DNA from: an uncultured bacterium
GTDB lineage: Bacteria; Bacillota; Clostridia; Oscillospirales; Acutalibacteraceae
Length of the DNA: 37,788 nt
Reading direction: 5' to 3'
Assembly (NCBI GenBank): GCA_934875675.1
Contig: CAKXIK010000027.1
Coordinates: forward strand, 1-37,788
Shown here: positions 16,701 through 23,505 of the stretch, piece after piece
Layout: every line of letters begins with the position of its first letter
Numbering within the stretch: position 1 is the stretch's first letter
Notes under the pieces: model-generated
Databases searched by the model: none
What the model saw: only the letters and a program-made list of their open reading frames with translations
What the model was told of the DNA's origin: nothing
Made by a program: the position numbers and the translations under genes

Positions 16701-17172
16701 TGCTGTCGAAAAAGGCGAAATCCCCGATTACAATGTGGATAACGAATGTCTCATCGATATTCAGGTGCAGGCGCATATCCCCGAAACGTATATCTCCAAC
16801 CTCAATCAGCGGCTTGATATTTACCGCCGCATTGCCGATATTCGCGGCGAAGAGGATGCAGATGATGTGGTGGATGAGATGATTGACCGTTACGGAGACC
16901 CGCCGGCATCGGTGACGGGGCTGGTGGATGTGGCACTGCTGCGCAACACGGCACGCGGTCTTGGTATTTATGAAATCCGCCAGAATGCGGGCAACCTGTT
17001 GATTTATCAGAATCAGATTAATAAGGAAGCAGTTTCGTGCTTGATTGGGGAAATGAGGGGCAGAGTATTGCTCAGTGCCGGTGCCAAGCCTTATCTTTCC
17101 ATCCGGATGCAGCAGCCGGTTCTTGCGGAATTGAAGACGGTGCTTGGGGTGTTGACAAGAAATCAAAAATAA
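13711..17172 (+). CDS. mfd: Transcription-repair coupling factor
   Basis: This 1153-residue ATP-dependent translocase removes RNA polymerase stalled at DNA damage and recruits the UvrABC excision machinery. An N-terminal UvrB-like region is followed by the RNA polymerase interaction (CarD-like) domain near 480-560 (LSPGDYVVHSVHGIGVFEGI). The RecG-like motor has Walker A GDVGFGKTE at 642-650, DEEQ at 743-746 and the HQLRGRVGRS motif VI, with the C-terminal TRCF domain after about 1000. The TTG start at 13711 follows AGAGGGGAG and overlaps the previous stop (TTGA). In-frame upstream codons back to 13660 lie inside the preceding gene and are not likely used. Confidence 0.98.
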   Translation: MKLLTNAMRRNPEYKAVSEAFAAGRLPACVTGVATVHKAHLVSALCEEHEKKALIIVGDEAEGQRIHDDLTMMGMRCAIYPYRELSLRDVESSSREYEHQRLGALARILNGTADAVICCIDAALQLTIPPEELKTRTAAISAGEQISPDALKKALLSAGYEHAEQVEGPGQFSHRGGILDFFAPGAPAPIRTEFWGDEIDTVTYFDPETQRRTDPAETVTLAPSSEAVIDAPETLAQKIEKLSASLRGKSAETARSVLQAELQKLRDGRTLGSADKFLPLLYDGKTASLFDYIGSEFSVFLSEESRVRERARSAAWQFGEDVKGLLEEGVLCRGLDTYARDWTDAVRFFEEHGAVYLEAFPHGGFETSVRTLVNMTARSISVWGGGVKQLCEDLVPMIEKNWCAIVLAGTEKAAQSLADDLRKENLPAQFDRNPPQPLPGTVLVLEGGLSGGMEYPAAGVLVMTHGTVVQHRTKRRKIKQGQDIQSLSELSPGDYVVHSVHGIGVFEGIHKIEMQGITKDYIKIRYAKQDTLYVPVTQLDLVAKYIGSHEEAQLKLNRLGGTEWQKAKTRVRAAVKDIAKELIALYAKRMQAKGHAFPEDTDWQKDFEAHFEYTETDDQLRCIDEIKADMMRTAPMDRLLCGDVGFGKTEVALRAAFKCIADSKQCALLVPTTILAWQHYQTVLRRMEGFPIRVGLLSRFRTPKQQDQTIEQLRRGEIDLVVGTHRLVQKDIAFRDLGLVIIDEEQRFGVAQKEKLKTLCNNVDVLTLSATPIPRTLNMAMSGIRDMSVIEEAPQDRHPVQTYVLEHDQGIINDAIRRELRRGGQVYYLHNRVESIEGVASRLQSALPDARIGVAHGKMDEETLSEVWRKLLEQEIDVLVCTTIIETGIDVPNVNTLIIENADRMGLSQLHQLRGRVGRSTRRAYAYLTFTRGKVLSEISTKRLEAIREFTEFGSGFRIAMRDLEIRGAGNVLGAQQHGHMEAVGYDMYLKLLNEAIAVEKGEIPDYNVDNECLIDIQVQAHIPETYISNLNQRLDIYRRIADIRGEEDADDVVDEMIDRYGDPPASVTGLVDVALLRNTARGLGIYEIRQNAGNLLIYQNQINKEAVSCLIGEMRGRVLLSAGAKPYLSIRMQQPVLAELKTVLGVLTRNQK

Positions 17173-17205
17173 AGGAATGCTTTTTGGGCAAAATAAAAGA
17201 ATTGG

Positions 17206-17234
17206 TAGACAAATCAGAAAATTCATTGTATAAT
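17206..17234 (+). promoter_or_regulatory. Promoter of the PrsA/SurA-like gene
   Basis: TAGACA (17206-17211), 17 bases and TATAAT (17229-17234), located 34 bases after the mfd stop. The lipoprotein gene can therefore be expressed independently of mfd. Confidence 0.7.
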
Positions 17235-17317
17235 TCATTCATATGCTCCCGCAAAACAGGAGAGAAAATCCGCGGCCGGCGTTTGGCGGCTTATAGCGAA
17301 AGGAATGGTTAATTAAC

Positions 17318-18346
17318 ATGAAGCTCACGAAAAAAGTTGCAGCGGCAGTGCTTGCGATTCTGATGGCGTTTTCGGCTACTGCATGTTCTAATGTCGGATC
17401 TTGGGCTGTGAAAACAGATTCCAAGGAAATTCCGGTCGGTGTCTACATTGCATATTTGCAGTCGGCTTATTCCAGCGCCTATTATATGACGGAGGACACT
17501 ACCAAATCCCCGATCGGCCAAACGGTTACGGTGGATGACGAAAAGATTGATGCGGAGCAGTGGATTAAGGATCAGGCGATGGATTCTTCTAAAAATTTGC
17601 TTACTGTCATGGAGCTGTGCGATGCAGCCAATATTACCCTTTCCGATTCGGAACAATCCGCCATCAATGAATCAGTAGATTCTGCGTGGGATTCCAACAG
17701 CGCCAGCTACGAGAAGCTGGGCATTGCCAAAACCTCGCTCAAAGAGCTGTATCAGTTTTCCAAGCTTTCTGAAAAATATTTTGATTCTCTCTACGGTGCA
17801 AACGGAAGCAGCGCAGTCAGCGATGCAGAGGTGAAGGAATATTTCACTAAGAATTATTCCAGCATCAAATATTTCTCGGTCAGCCTGAAGGATAGCTCCA
17901 ACAATGCGCTTGGAACGGAAGACCAGCAGAAGATTGAAACCGAGCTTAATGGCATCAAGGATACCTACGAGGCAGGCGAAAAAACTTTTGCTGAAATCGT
18001 GGATGAATATAATGCAAAGCACAGCAGTGCAACGGTCAAGATGACCGAAAACATCGCGGTGCTCAGCAACAGCTATTCTGAGGATTTCTACAAAAACCTG
18101 ACCAATGTAAAGCCGGGTAAGGCTGCGGTTTTCACCTATGGCAGCTATATGTATGTGGTTGCAATGTATGACATTGAAAATGAAACCGATTATCTTAAGA
18201 ACAATGCAGCAAAGATTCGCCACGCTATGAAGGATACGGAATATACGGAGTTGGTTAAAACCGAGATGGGTAAGCGCACCTTTACGGTTAATGATGCGGC
18301 ACAAAACAAGTATTCTCCAAGCTGGATGGAAAAGAACGCCGGCTAA
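17318..18346 (+). CDS. PrsA/SurA-like foldase lipoprotein (divergent)
   Basis: This 342-residue secreted lipoprotein has a basic start, a hydrophobic stretch and a lipobox-like end at Cys23 (SATAC). The remainder is a helical SurA/trigger-factor-like N-domain, then a degenerate parvulin-like segment (about 180-290, SIKYFSVSLKD to SYMYVVAMYDI). The helical C-terminal part would complete the chaperone fold. Classical parvulin residues are not obvious, so isomerase activity is doubtful. A PrsA-like gene after mfd is a common clostridial arrangement. The start at 17318 follows GAAAGGAATGGTTA, the recurrent leader motif of this window. The hairpin at 18370-18410 ends the transcript. Confidence 0.75.
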   Translation: MKLTKKVAAAVLAILMAFSATACSNVGSWAVKTDSKEIPVGVYIAYLQSAYSSAYYMTEDTTKSPIGQTVTVDDEKIDAEQWIKDQAMDSSKNLLTVMELCDAANITLSDSEQSAINESVDSAWDSNSASYEKLGIAKTSLKELYQFSKLSEKYFDSLYGANGSSAVSDAEVKEYFTKNYSSIKYFSVSLKDSSNNALGTEDQQKIETELNGIKDTYEAGEKTFAEIVDEYNAKHSSATVKMTENIAVLSNSYSEDFYKNLTNVKPGKAAVFTYGSYMYVVAMYDIENETDYLKNNAAKIRHAMKDTEYTELVKTEMGKRTFTVNDAAQNKYSPSWMEKNAG

Positions 18347-18369
18347 TCCCAGGCTTTGAAATGAAAAAG

Positions 18370-18410
18370 ACAGGCTCTTACGGTGAAAGCCGCAGGAGCC
18401 TGTTTGTTCT
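18370..18410 (+). terminator. Terminator after the PrsA/SurA-like gene
   Basis: ACAGGCTC (18370-18377) pairs with GAGCCTGT (18396-18403), with a weaker inner stem and TTGTTCTT afterwards. The U tract is imperfect, so some read-through into the PAP2 gene is possible. Confidence 0.65.
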
Positions 18411-18450
18411 TACAGAAAATCTTGGCTGAAAGAGCGGTGGTAATGATAAA

Positions 18451-19278
18451 ATGATCATTTCAAAAAAAACATTATGGATTGTTTCTGCATGCGGTGTGGG
18501 AGCGCTGATTTTATTTTTCTTTTTTGATCTTCCGATTGCGCAGGCTGCCTATCATCCGGGCACATGGTTCGGTGCGTTTTTCCGCGTGGCAGCACCGATG
18601 ATGCCCTCTCTCTGCGCTTTGCTTTTTCTGGGGTGTATTGTTCGTGAGCAGCGGCAGCCCATGCGTTGGAGAGTGTTCAGCCTTGTGGCGGCGATCTTTT
18701 TTTCGGGTGTAGGCACCTATATGTTTTTTCATAATTTGCATTGGAGCCATCCGGTTGCGATTGCGGCGGTGGCGGCAGCACTGTTTGCGGGCGCGCTGCT
18801 TTTGGGCGGTTGGCTTCACCCCGATCTGGATGCAGTGCGCAGGGCGGCTGCAACCGCAGTTGTGATGATTGCGGTGGTGTTTATTGCAGTAGAGCTGCTG
18901 AAAAACATCTGGGGACGTCCGCGCTTTTATGCGATGACAGACCCCGTGACGGAGTTTACCCGCTGGATTTTTCCACAGGGAAAGCCGACATCGAATGCGT
19001 TCAAGTCCTTTCCGAGCGGGCATACGGCAAACGGCAGCGATGTGCTTTTGCTGCTGCTTTTGCCGATGGTTTTCCCGAGTGCGCAAAAACACAAGATCGG
19101 TCTCACCGTTTTTGCATATGTATGGATTGTGTTGACGGCAGTTTCCCGCATGGTGGAGGGTATGCATTTTGCGTCAGACGTTACAGTGGGATTTCTGTTA
19201 GCATTCTGGACGTTTTGTGCGGTAAGCCGCATTTTTTTCCGTCACAATCTGCCGGGTGCAAAGAATCATAACACTTGA
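18451..19278 (+). CDS. PAP2-family membrane phosphatase
   Basis: This 275-residue integral membrane enzyme of the phosphatidic acid phosphatase 2 superfamily hydrolyses lipid phosphates such as phosphatidate, PG-phosphate or undecaprenyl pyrophosphate. The three catalytic motifs are clear: K151-x4-RP (KNIWGRPR), PSGH at 188-191 and S232-R...H239-xxx-D243 (SRMVEGMHFASD). About six hydrophobic helices surround them. The ATG at 18451 has a weak site (GAGCGGTGG). No own promoter was found, so it probably depends on read-through from upstream. The Nudix gene follows 33 bases downstream and may be cotranscribed. The exact substrate cannot be decided. Confidence 0.9.
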   Translation: MIISKKTLWIVSACGVGALILFFFFDLPIAQAAYHPGTWFGAFFRVAAPMMPSLCALLFLGCIVREQRQPMRWRVFSLVAAIFFSGVGTYMFFHNLHWSHPVAIAAVAAALFAGALLLGGWLHPDLDAVRRAAATAVVMIAVVFIAVELLKNIWGRPRFYAMTDPVTEFTRWIFPQGKPTSNAFKSFPSGHTANGSDVLLLLLLPMVFPSAQKHKIGLTVFAYVWIVLTAVSRMVEGMHFASDVTVGFLLAFWTFCAVSRIFFRHNLPGAKNHNT

Positions 19279-19311
19279 GAAAACAAAGGTAACAGGAAGG
19301 ACGTTTCAAAC

Positions 19312-19770
19312 ATGAGGCAATGCAGGGCAGAGCTGACCAATATGTGCATGGTCGAAGATCCGAAAACCGGAAAGCTGTTGGTGCAGAACCGTCGGCTTAG
19401 CTGGAAAGGCATTGCATTTCCAGGCGGTCATGTGGAGTCGGGAGAATCTATGACCGAGGCGGTGATCCGCGAAGTGCAGGAGGAAACAGGGCTGACGGTT
19501 TCCGATGTTCGTCTTTGTGGGTGCAAAAGCTGGTGGGAGGACGATTTTTGCTATCTCGTTTTCTTTTATAAAACAAGCTCTTTTTCGGGCGTGCTTTTGA
19601 GCGAAAGCGAGGAAGGCGAGAATTTTTGGGCAACGGAGGAAGAAATTCGTTCCATGCAGCTTGCGCCGGGGTTTGGCAGAATGCTGGATGTGTTCCGGAA
19701 TGATGCAATTAATGAGGAATTTTTGCGCTGGAACCCCGAAACCGATGTGACCCTGCACGAATTCCACTAA
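19312..19770 (+). CDS. Nudix hydrolase (MutT/8-oxo-dGTP diphosphatase-like)
   Basis: This 152-residue cytosolic pyrophosphohydrolase carries a perfect Nudix box at residues 39-61, GHVESGESMTEAVIREVQEE onward, which coordinates Mg and cleaves a nucleoside diphosphate linked to X. The opening CRAELTNMCMVEDP and the length resemble the 8-oxo-dGTP diphosphatase branch common in Clostridia. Substrate assignment by motif alone is weak. The ATG at 19312 follows AGGAAGGA. It lies 33 bases after the PAP2 gene. The terminator repeat at 19860 closes the transcript on this side as well. Confidence 0.9.
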   Translation: MRQCRAELTNMCMVEDPKTGKLLVQNRRLSWKGIAFPGGHVESGESMTEAVIREVQEETGLTVSDVRLCGCKSWWEDDFCYLVFFYKTSSFSGVLLSESEEGENFWATEEEIRSMQLAPGFGRMLDVFRNDAINEEFLRWNPETDVTLHEFH

Positions 19771-19859
19771 CAGGTGAAAAGGTTCTGATTCAGGTTTCAT
19801 GGCGGCTTTCGCTGAAAATTATTTTCACAGGGAAGCAATCATCCATACACTATATAAAA

Positions 19860-19925
19860 CAAAATCCGTCGGCTTGGCTTCTCAGAAGAAAGAGAGCAGG
19901 CTAACGGATTTTTCGTTATTTGTGT
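19860..19925. repeat. 65-bp terminator repeat, copy 1
   Basis: This is an inverted-repeat element with outer arms AAATCCGT/ACGGATTT, a small inner CTTC/GAAG hairpin and TTTTT on the plus side. A second copy about 86% identical lies at 20599-20663 in the same orientation. This copy contains the last codons and stop of the XRE gene and acts as its terminator and as that of the converging Nudix gene. Confidence 0.85.
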
Positions 19926-20143
19926 CGCTTGGGTTCATACGGCAGAGGATTGTCGGTGAGCTCCAACAGATAATCAATACTGGTTTGATGAAAAACAGCC
20001 AACTTTTTCAACGTTTCCACGGGAATGTTAATTTTTCCGTGTTCGTAATCGGAATATGTTGTTTGTGCAATATTTAAAACAGCAGCCATTTCTTTTTGAG
20101 AAAGATCTTTATCCTCTCGAAGGCTTCGGATTCGTTCATGCAT
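19916..20143 (-). CDS. XRE-family helix-turn-helix repressor
   Basis: This 75-residue DNA-binding protein consists almost only of an HTH_3 (Cro/C1-type) domain: IRSLREDKDLSQKEMAAVLN, then IAQTTYSDYEHGK as the recognition segment. The tail reads TSIDYLLELTDNPLPYEPKR. The start at 20143 follows AGGGTGA; a longer frame to 20176 has no ribosome site. It is divergent from a 77-residue gene. A palindrome in between (20192-20212) is its probable operator, so it likely represses that promoter. It probably belongs to a small foreign cassette, since it is more AT-rich than its neighbours and its 3' end lies in a repeat that recurs 740 bp away. Confidence 0.9.
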   Translation of the reverse strand: MHERIRSLREDKDLSQKEMAAVLNIAQTTYSDYEHGKINIPVETLKKLAVFHQTSIDYLLELTDNPLPYEPKRHK

Positions 20144-20185
20144 AAAATCACCCTGCATTATTGAAGCATAACACAAAAATTGTTA

Positions 20186-20214
20186 TTGATATTTAACGGT
20201 ATTTACGTTAAAAT
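20186..20214 (+). promoter_or_regulatory. Promoter of the 77-residue gene, with XRE operator
   Basis: TTGATA (20186-20191), 17 bases and TAAAAT (20209-20214). The palindrome TTTAACG-7-CGTTAAA (20192-20198 and 20206-20212) fills the spacer and enters the -10 box. A protein bound there would block RNA polymerase. The adjacent XRE repressor is the obvious candidate. Confidence 0.7.
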
Positions 20215-20233
20215 AGATTTTGGGGTGATAAAA

Positions 20234-20467
20234 TTGAATTTATACAAAGAGATTCTTTCGAGAGTATTAGAACAGGAAGAAATCCATGTAACATTTCCGA
20301 ATCTAAAAATAGATGCAGGGGAAATCGTCGAACAAAAATCATACTTAGCTCTGCTGCAAATTAAGGCGATTTTAGATGATGAGGAATGCTTTATGAAAAT
20401 CGAGAGAATTATCAGCGTGTTTGAAGACTTAGGCAGTTCGGGAGGAAGCAGGCACGATTTTGGTTGA
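20234..20467 (+). CDS. Small protein divergent from XRE regulator (77 residues)
   Basis: The TTG start at 20234 follows GGGGTGA. The product is acidic and helical and has no signal or membrane segment. It ends in GSSGGSRHDFG, a C-terminus I have seen in small uncharacterised clostridial proteins that often accompany XRE-type regulators or mobile regions; I cannot name the family. Residues 38-60 (KSYLALLQIKAILDDEECFM) suggest a helical pair. Its expression is probably repressed by the divergent HTH protein through the operator in its promoter. No toxin motif is apparent, though a toxin-antitoxin or phage-switch role is possible. Confidence 0.75.
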   Translation: MNLYKEILSRVLEQEEIHVTFPNLKIDAGEIVEQKSYLALLQIKAILDDEECFMKIERIISVFEDLGSSGGSRHDFG

Positions 20468-20470
20468 ATA

Positions 20471-20571
20471 ATACGAATTTCTCTTGAAACGGTAGATAGA
20501 AATTTTCGAAAAACCGCACATATTCAAGCTTTTTCTTGATTTTTATACCGTTTCTAATTCGAAATTAGTAT
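20471..20571. repeat. Imperfect inverted repeat after the 77-residue gene
   Basis: GAAACGGTA (20486-20494) pairs with TACCGTTTC (20546-20554), and the flanking bases (20471-20481 with 20561-20571) are also partly complementary. It begins four bases after the stop of the small gene. It may be a weak terminator or a remnant end of the cassette. Confidence 0.45.
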
Positions 20572-20598
20572 AATTCCAATTTTCATTGAAAGCAGTAA

Positions 20599-20663
20599 CA
20601 AAATCCGTCGGCTTTGCTTCCCGAAGAACGAGAGAAAACCGACGGATTTTTCGTTATTTGTGT
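20599..20663. repeat. 65-bp terminator repeat, copy 2
   Basis: This is the second copy of the element at 19860. Here the arms AAATCCGTCGG and CCGACGGATTT are perfect over 11 bp, and the inner CTTCCCGAAG hairpin is kept. It lies just after the galT stop, but on the minus strand only four T follow the stem, so it should terminate galT. It still contains the bases CACAAATAA that end the XRE gene in copy 1. Confidence 0.85.
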
Positions 20664-20680
20664 GGGTAGTTGAGCACAAT

Positions 20681-22192
20681 TTATGCGTTGAGCGAAGCAA
20701 GAAAACGCTCAAATGCGCGGCGACCGTCCTTGTTACGGGCAAAAACGCCGCATTGCTCCAGAATCGCGCAGTAGACCGTGCCGACCTCCTGCTGCAGAAT
20801 CTGGTCTGCGGTTTGGACAGAAAATTCAGGATGACGGGAAAGAACCTCCTCCATCCAGTCTGCGTGCTGGCGAAGTGATTCGTCCGAACGGAGATCAGAA
20901 CCGGAAAGTACCGCGTCCCGGAGTGCGGCAAGCTCCGTTTTCAGCCGCGCGGGCAAAACAGCAAGCCCCATTACTTCGATCAGACCGATATTTTCTTTTT
21001 TGATATGATGGTACTCCTCATGGGGGTGGTAAAGCCCGAGCGGGTGCTCCGGTGTGGTGAGATTGTTGCGCAAAACAAGGTCAAGCTCGTAATCGCTGCC
21101 GTTTTTGCGTGCAATCGGCGTGATAGTGTTGTGCGGAGTGCCGTTCGTTTCTGCAAAAATGACGGCATCCTCATCCGTGTAGCTGCGCCATGCGGAAAGA
21201 ATTTTTTCGGCAAGGGCGATCACGCGTGTTTCGTCCGGTGCATCCAGACGGATGACGCTCATCGGCCATTGGACAATTCCCGCGCGTACGTCCTCAAATC
21301 CACGCACGGTAAAGGATTGTTCCACCGGTGCTTTTGCCATCGCGAAGGTGTAATGACCTCCCTGAAAATGGTCGTGTGTCAAAATTGACCCGCCCACAAT
21401 CGGTAAATCAGCATTGGAACCAACAAAATAGTGCGGAAATTGACGTACAAAGCTGAAGAGCTTGCGGAACGTGTCGCCGTTAATCTGCATCGGGGTATGC
21501 TCACGATTGAATACGATGCAATGTTCATTATAATACACATACGGTGAATACTGCAAAAACCACGGCGAGTTGTTTACCGTGACGGGAATGATTCGGTGAT
21601 TCTGGCGTGCCGGTGCGTTCAGTCTGCCGGCATAGCCCTCATTTTCCCGGCAGAGCGCACATTTGGGGTACGATGAGCTTCCGGCGGAAAGTGCAGCAGC
21701 AATTGCCTTGGGGTCTTTTTCCGGTTTGGAAAGATTGATGGTCACATCCAGTGCGCCATAGGGAGTTTCGGTAATCCATTTCACATCGCGCTCAATGCGG
21801 TAGCGGCGGATGTAATCACAGTCACAGCAAAGCTTATAAAAATAATCGGTAGCCTCCTGCGGTGAACGCGCGTATTTTTCTGAAAATATGCGCCCAACCT
21901 CGGCAGGGCGCGGTGTCAGGCAGTTCATCAGCCGTGTATCGAACAAATCGCGTGCAGTTGCGCTGTCTCCTCGCGTCAGATTATGCTCTGCGGCGTAATC
22001 AATCAGCGGCTTTAGGATTGCGTCAAGCCGGTCACAGTCCGGCACATCTGTTTCCGTATAATCATCCAGCTGCAATTCGCCCAGCAGCAGATTTCGCGCA
22101 TAAAATTCTTCACATTCGTTCAGCAAACCGCAGCGAATCCCGTACCGCACAAGCTGCCCGATGGCTGCATAAACCTGTGATGTTTCTGTCAT
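20681..22192 (-). CDS. galT: UDP-glucose-hexose-1-phosphate uridylyltransferase, class II
   Basis: This 503-residue cytosolic enzyme of the Leloir pathway transfers UMP from UDP-glucose to galactose 1-phosphate. The length and sequence are those of the Firmicutes-type (class II) GalT rather than the 350-residue E. coli type. Signature stretches are ALCRENEGYAGRLNAPARQ, WFLQYSPYVYYNEHCIVF and the active-site GGSILTHDHFQGG. The start at 22192 is preceded by AAAGGAG and AAGGGAGTGG. No galK or galE is next to it. The divergent gap with dusB holds two palindromes (22227-22238 and 22260-22272) that may be operators. Confidence 0.96.
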   Translation of the reverse strand: MTETSQVYAAIGQLVRYGIRCGLLNECEEFYARNLLLGELQLDDYTETDVPDCDRLDAILKPLIDYAAEHNLTRGDSATARDLFDTRLMNCLTPRPAEVGRIFSEKYARSPQEATDYFYKLCCDCDYIRRYRIERDVKWITETPYGALDVTINLSKPEKDPKAIAAALSAGSSSYPKCALCRENEGYAGRLNAPARQNHRIIPVTVNNSPWFLQYSPYVYYNEHCIVFNREHTPMQINGDTFRKLFSFVRQFPHYFVGSNADLPIVGGSILTHDHFQGGHYTFAMAKAPVEQSFTVRGFEDVRAGIVQWPMSVIRLDAPDETRVIALAEKILSAWRSYTDEDAVIFAETNGTPHNTITPIARKNGSDYELDLVLRNNLTTPEHPLGLYHPHEEYHHIKKENIGLIEVMGLAVLPARLKTELAALRDAVLSGSDLRSDESLRQHADWMEEVLSRHPEFSVQTADQILQQEVGTVYCAILEQCGVFARNKDGRRAFERFLASLNA

Positions 22193-22226
22193 AACAAACC
22201 ACTCCCTTATCTCCTTTCAGTTTATC

Positions 22227-22272
22227 ACACTGCAGTGTAAATACAATGATGGAATGTTTTTGCATGATGCAA
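22227..22272. promoter_or_regulatory. Two palindromes between galT and dusB
   Basis: ACACTGCAGTGT (22227-22238) is a perfect 12-bp palindrome, and TTGCAT-G-ATGCAA (22260-22272) a 13-bp one. They lie between the galT ribosome site and the dusB promoter, where a repressor of galT could bind. No regulator can be named. Confidence 0.45.
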
Positions 22273-22277
22273 GTTTG

Positions 22278-22306
22278 TTGCAACTTTTGCGGAAGAAAGG
22301 TATAAT
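22278..22306 (+). promoter_or_regulatory. dusB promoter
   Basis: TTGCAA (22278-22283), 17 bases and TATAAT (22301-22306), 38 bases before the GTG start of dusB. Confidence 0.8.
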
Positions 22307-22344
22307 ACATAAGGTAGGCTGCAAAGCGAAAGGAGAATCCGCGC

Positions 22345-23331
22345 GTGAAAATCGGAAATCTGGAATGGGACGGAAGAGTGGCACTGGCACCGATGGCAGG
22401 GGTGGCAGACCAGGCGTTCCGTGAGCTGTGTGTCGGGTTTGGCGCAAGCTATGTCGTCAGCGAAATGGTCAGTTCCAAGGGACTGCATTTTTCCGACCGC
22501 AAATCGGCAGAATTGATGGAGCTTTCGCCAAAGGAACGGCCGGCAGGAATTCAGTTGTTCGGGGATGACCCTGCGGTGATGGCAGAAGCAGCCCGCCGTG
22601 CAATGGATTTTGCCCCCGATGTGATTGATATCAATATGGGATGTCCCGCGCCAAAGGTCAATTCCAGCGGCGGAGGTGCTTCGCTGATGAAAAACCCGAC
22701 GCTTTGCGCCAAAATTGTGGAAGCAGTCGCCAATGCAGTGCAGGTGCCCGTGACGGTGAAAATCCGCAAGGGATGGGACGAGCATTCCATCAATGGCGTT
22801 GAGGTGGCAAAGCGGTGTGAGGCAGCAGGTGCACAGGCAATCACGATTCACGGCCGCACCCGGGCACAGATGTATGCGCCGTCTGCAGATTGGGACTACA
22901 TTGCGCAGGTCAAGCGGGCAGTCGGGATTCCCGTGATCGGCAACGGAGATGTTGTCACACCGGAGGATGCCGCACGGATGCTGGAGCAAACCGGATGCGA
23001 TGCGGTGATGATCGGACGCGGCGCGTGCGGAAATCCCTGGATTTTTCAGCGTGTTCGTGCATGGATTGACGGTCACCACATGATTCCTGAGCCGGGAGCC
23101 GCCGAACGGATGCGGGTAATGTGCTGCCATATGGAGCAGCTTTGCAAGCTTCGCGGTGAGCAGCAGGGGATGCGCGAAGCAAGAAAACACGCTGCATGGT
23201 ATGTGCACGGGCTCAAGGGCGCTGCTGGTTTCCGCAGAGAGGCAGGAGCACTTTGCACGCTGGAGCAGCTTTACCGCTTGGCTGCCAGAGTGATTCAGGA
23301 AAACGAGACAGAGGAGCCGGAGCAAAAATAA
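22345..23331 (+). CDS. dusB: tRNA-dihydrouridine synthase (DusB type)
   Basis: This 328-residue flavoenzyme reduces specific uridines of tRNA to dihydrouridine with NAD(P)H. It opens with the TIM-barrel strand ALAPMAGVADQAFR (FMN binding) and has the conserved NMGCPAPKVNSSGGGASLM with the GCP cysteine. Next come TVKIRKGWDE, ITIHGRTRAQMY and IGNGDV for FMN phosphate, plus MIGRGACGNPWIF. The small helical C-terminal domain binds tRNA. The start is GTG at 22345 after AAAGGAGAA. Firmicutes Dus proteins near this length are usually called DusB; the exact uridine modified is not readable. Confidence 0.95.
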   Translation: MKIGNLEWDGRVALAPMAGVADQAFRELCVGFGASYVVSEMVSSKGLHFSDRKSAELMELSPKERPAGIQLFGDDPAVMAEAARRAMDFAPDVIDINMGCPAPKVNSSGGGASLMKNPTLCAKIVEAVANAVQVPVTVKIRKGWDEHSINGVEVAKRCEAAGAQAITIHGRTRAQMYAPSADWDYIAQVKRAVGIPVIGNGDVVTPEDAARMLEQTGCDAVMIGRGACGNPWIFQRVRAWIDGHHMIPEPGAAERMRVMCCHMEQLCKLRGEQQGMREARKHAAWYVHGLKGAAGFRREAGALCTLEQLYRLAARVIQENETEEPEQK

Positions 23332-23334
23332 TTC

Positions 23335-23363
23335 TTGCAAACGTCCACAAGACTCGCTATAAT
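23335..23363 (+). promoter_or_regulatory. Promoter of the S-component leader
   Basis: TTGCAA (23335-23340), 17 bases and TATAAT (23358-23363), starting four bases after the dusB stop. It drives a leader of about 135 bases that contains a terminator hairpin before the S-component gene. Confidence 0.8.
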
Positions 23364-23369
23364 AATCTT

Positions 23370-23470
23370 ATATTGTCGGCATGAAGCCGGCCGGAATTCT
23401 ATTACAGAAACCGATATGCCACGAAGGCTTGCATCTTTTTTGAAAGGTGCCTTCGTGGCATTTTTCTTTT
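23370..23470 (+). promoter_or_regulatory. Leader with intrinsic terminator: riboswitch or attenuator candidate
   Basis: A perfect 12-bp terminator stem (23417-23428 with 23449-23460) is followed by T5CT4, between a consensus promoter and an ECF-type transporter gene. The 47 bases before it contain a CGGC/GCCG hairpin (23377-23389). They also contain GGCAT, which can pair with ATGCC at 23416-23420 and so open the terminator. I do not recognise the aptamer; TPP, FMN, THF and cobalamin consensus cores were not seen. Confidence 0.5.
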
Positions 23471-23505
23471 CGCGGAAAGAATTGACTATTTGAGGAGGTA
23501 TTGTG

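Noticed and set aside
19916..20467. Prophage remnant
   Set aside because: A divergent XRE gene and small protein recall a phage switch, but there are no integrase, structural or replication genes and no tRNA attachment site nearby.
19860..20663. CRISPR-like or insertion-sequence repeats
   Set aside because: There are only two copies, each a terminator hairpin, with genes rather than spacers or a transposase between them.
22225..23340. A 371-codon open frame antisense to dusB
   Set aside because: It covers dusB almost exactly, crosses the dusB promoter and shows no protein family features.
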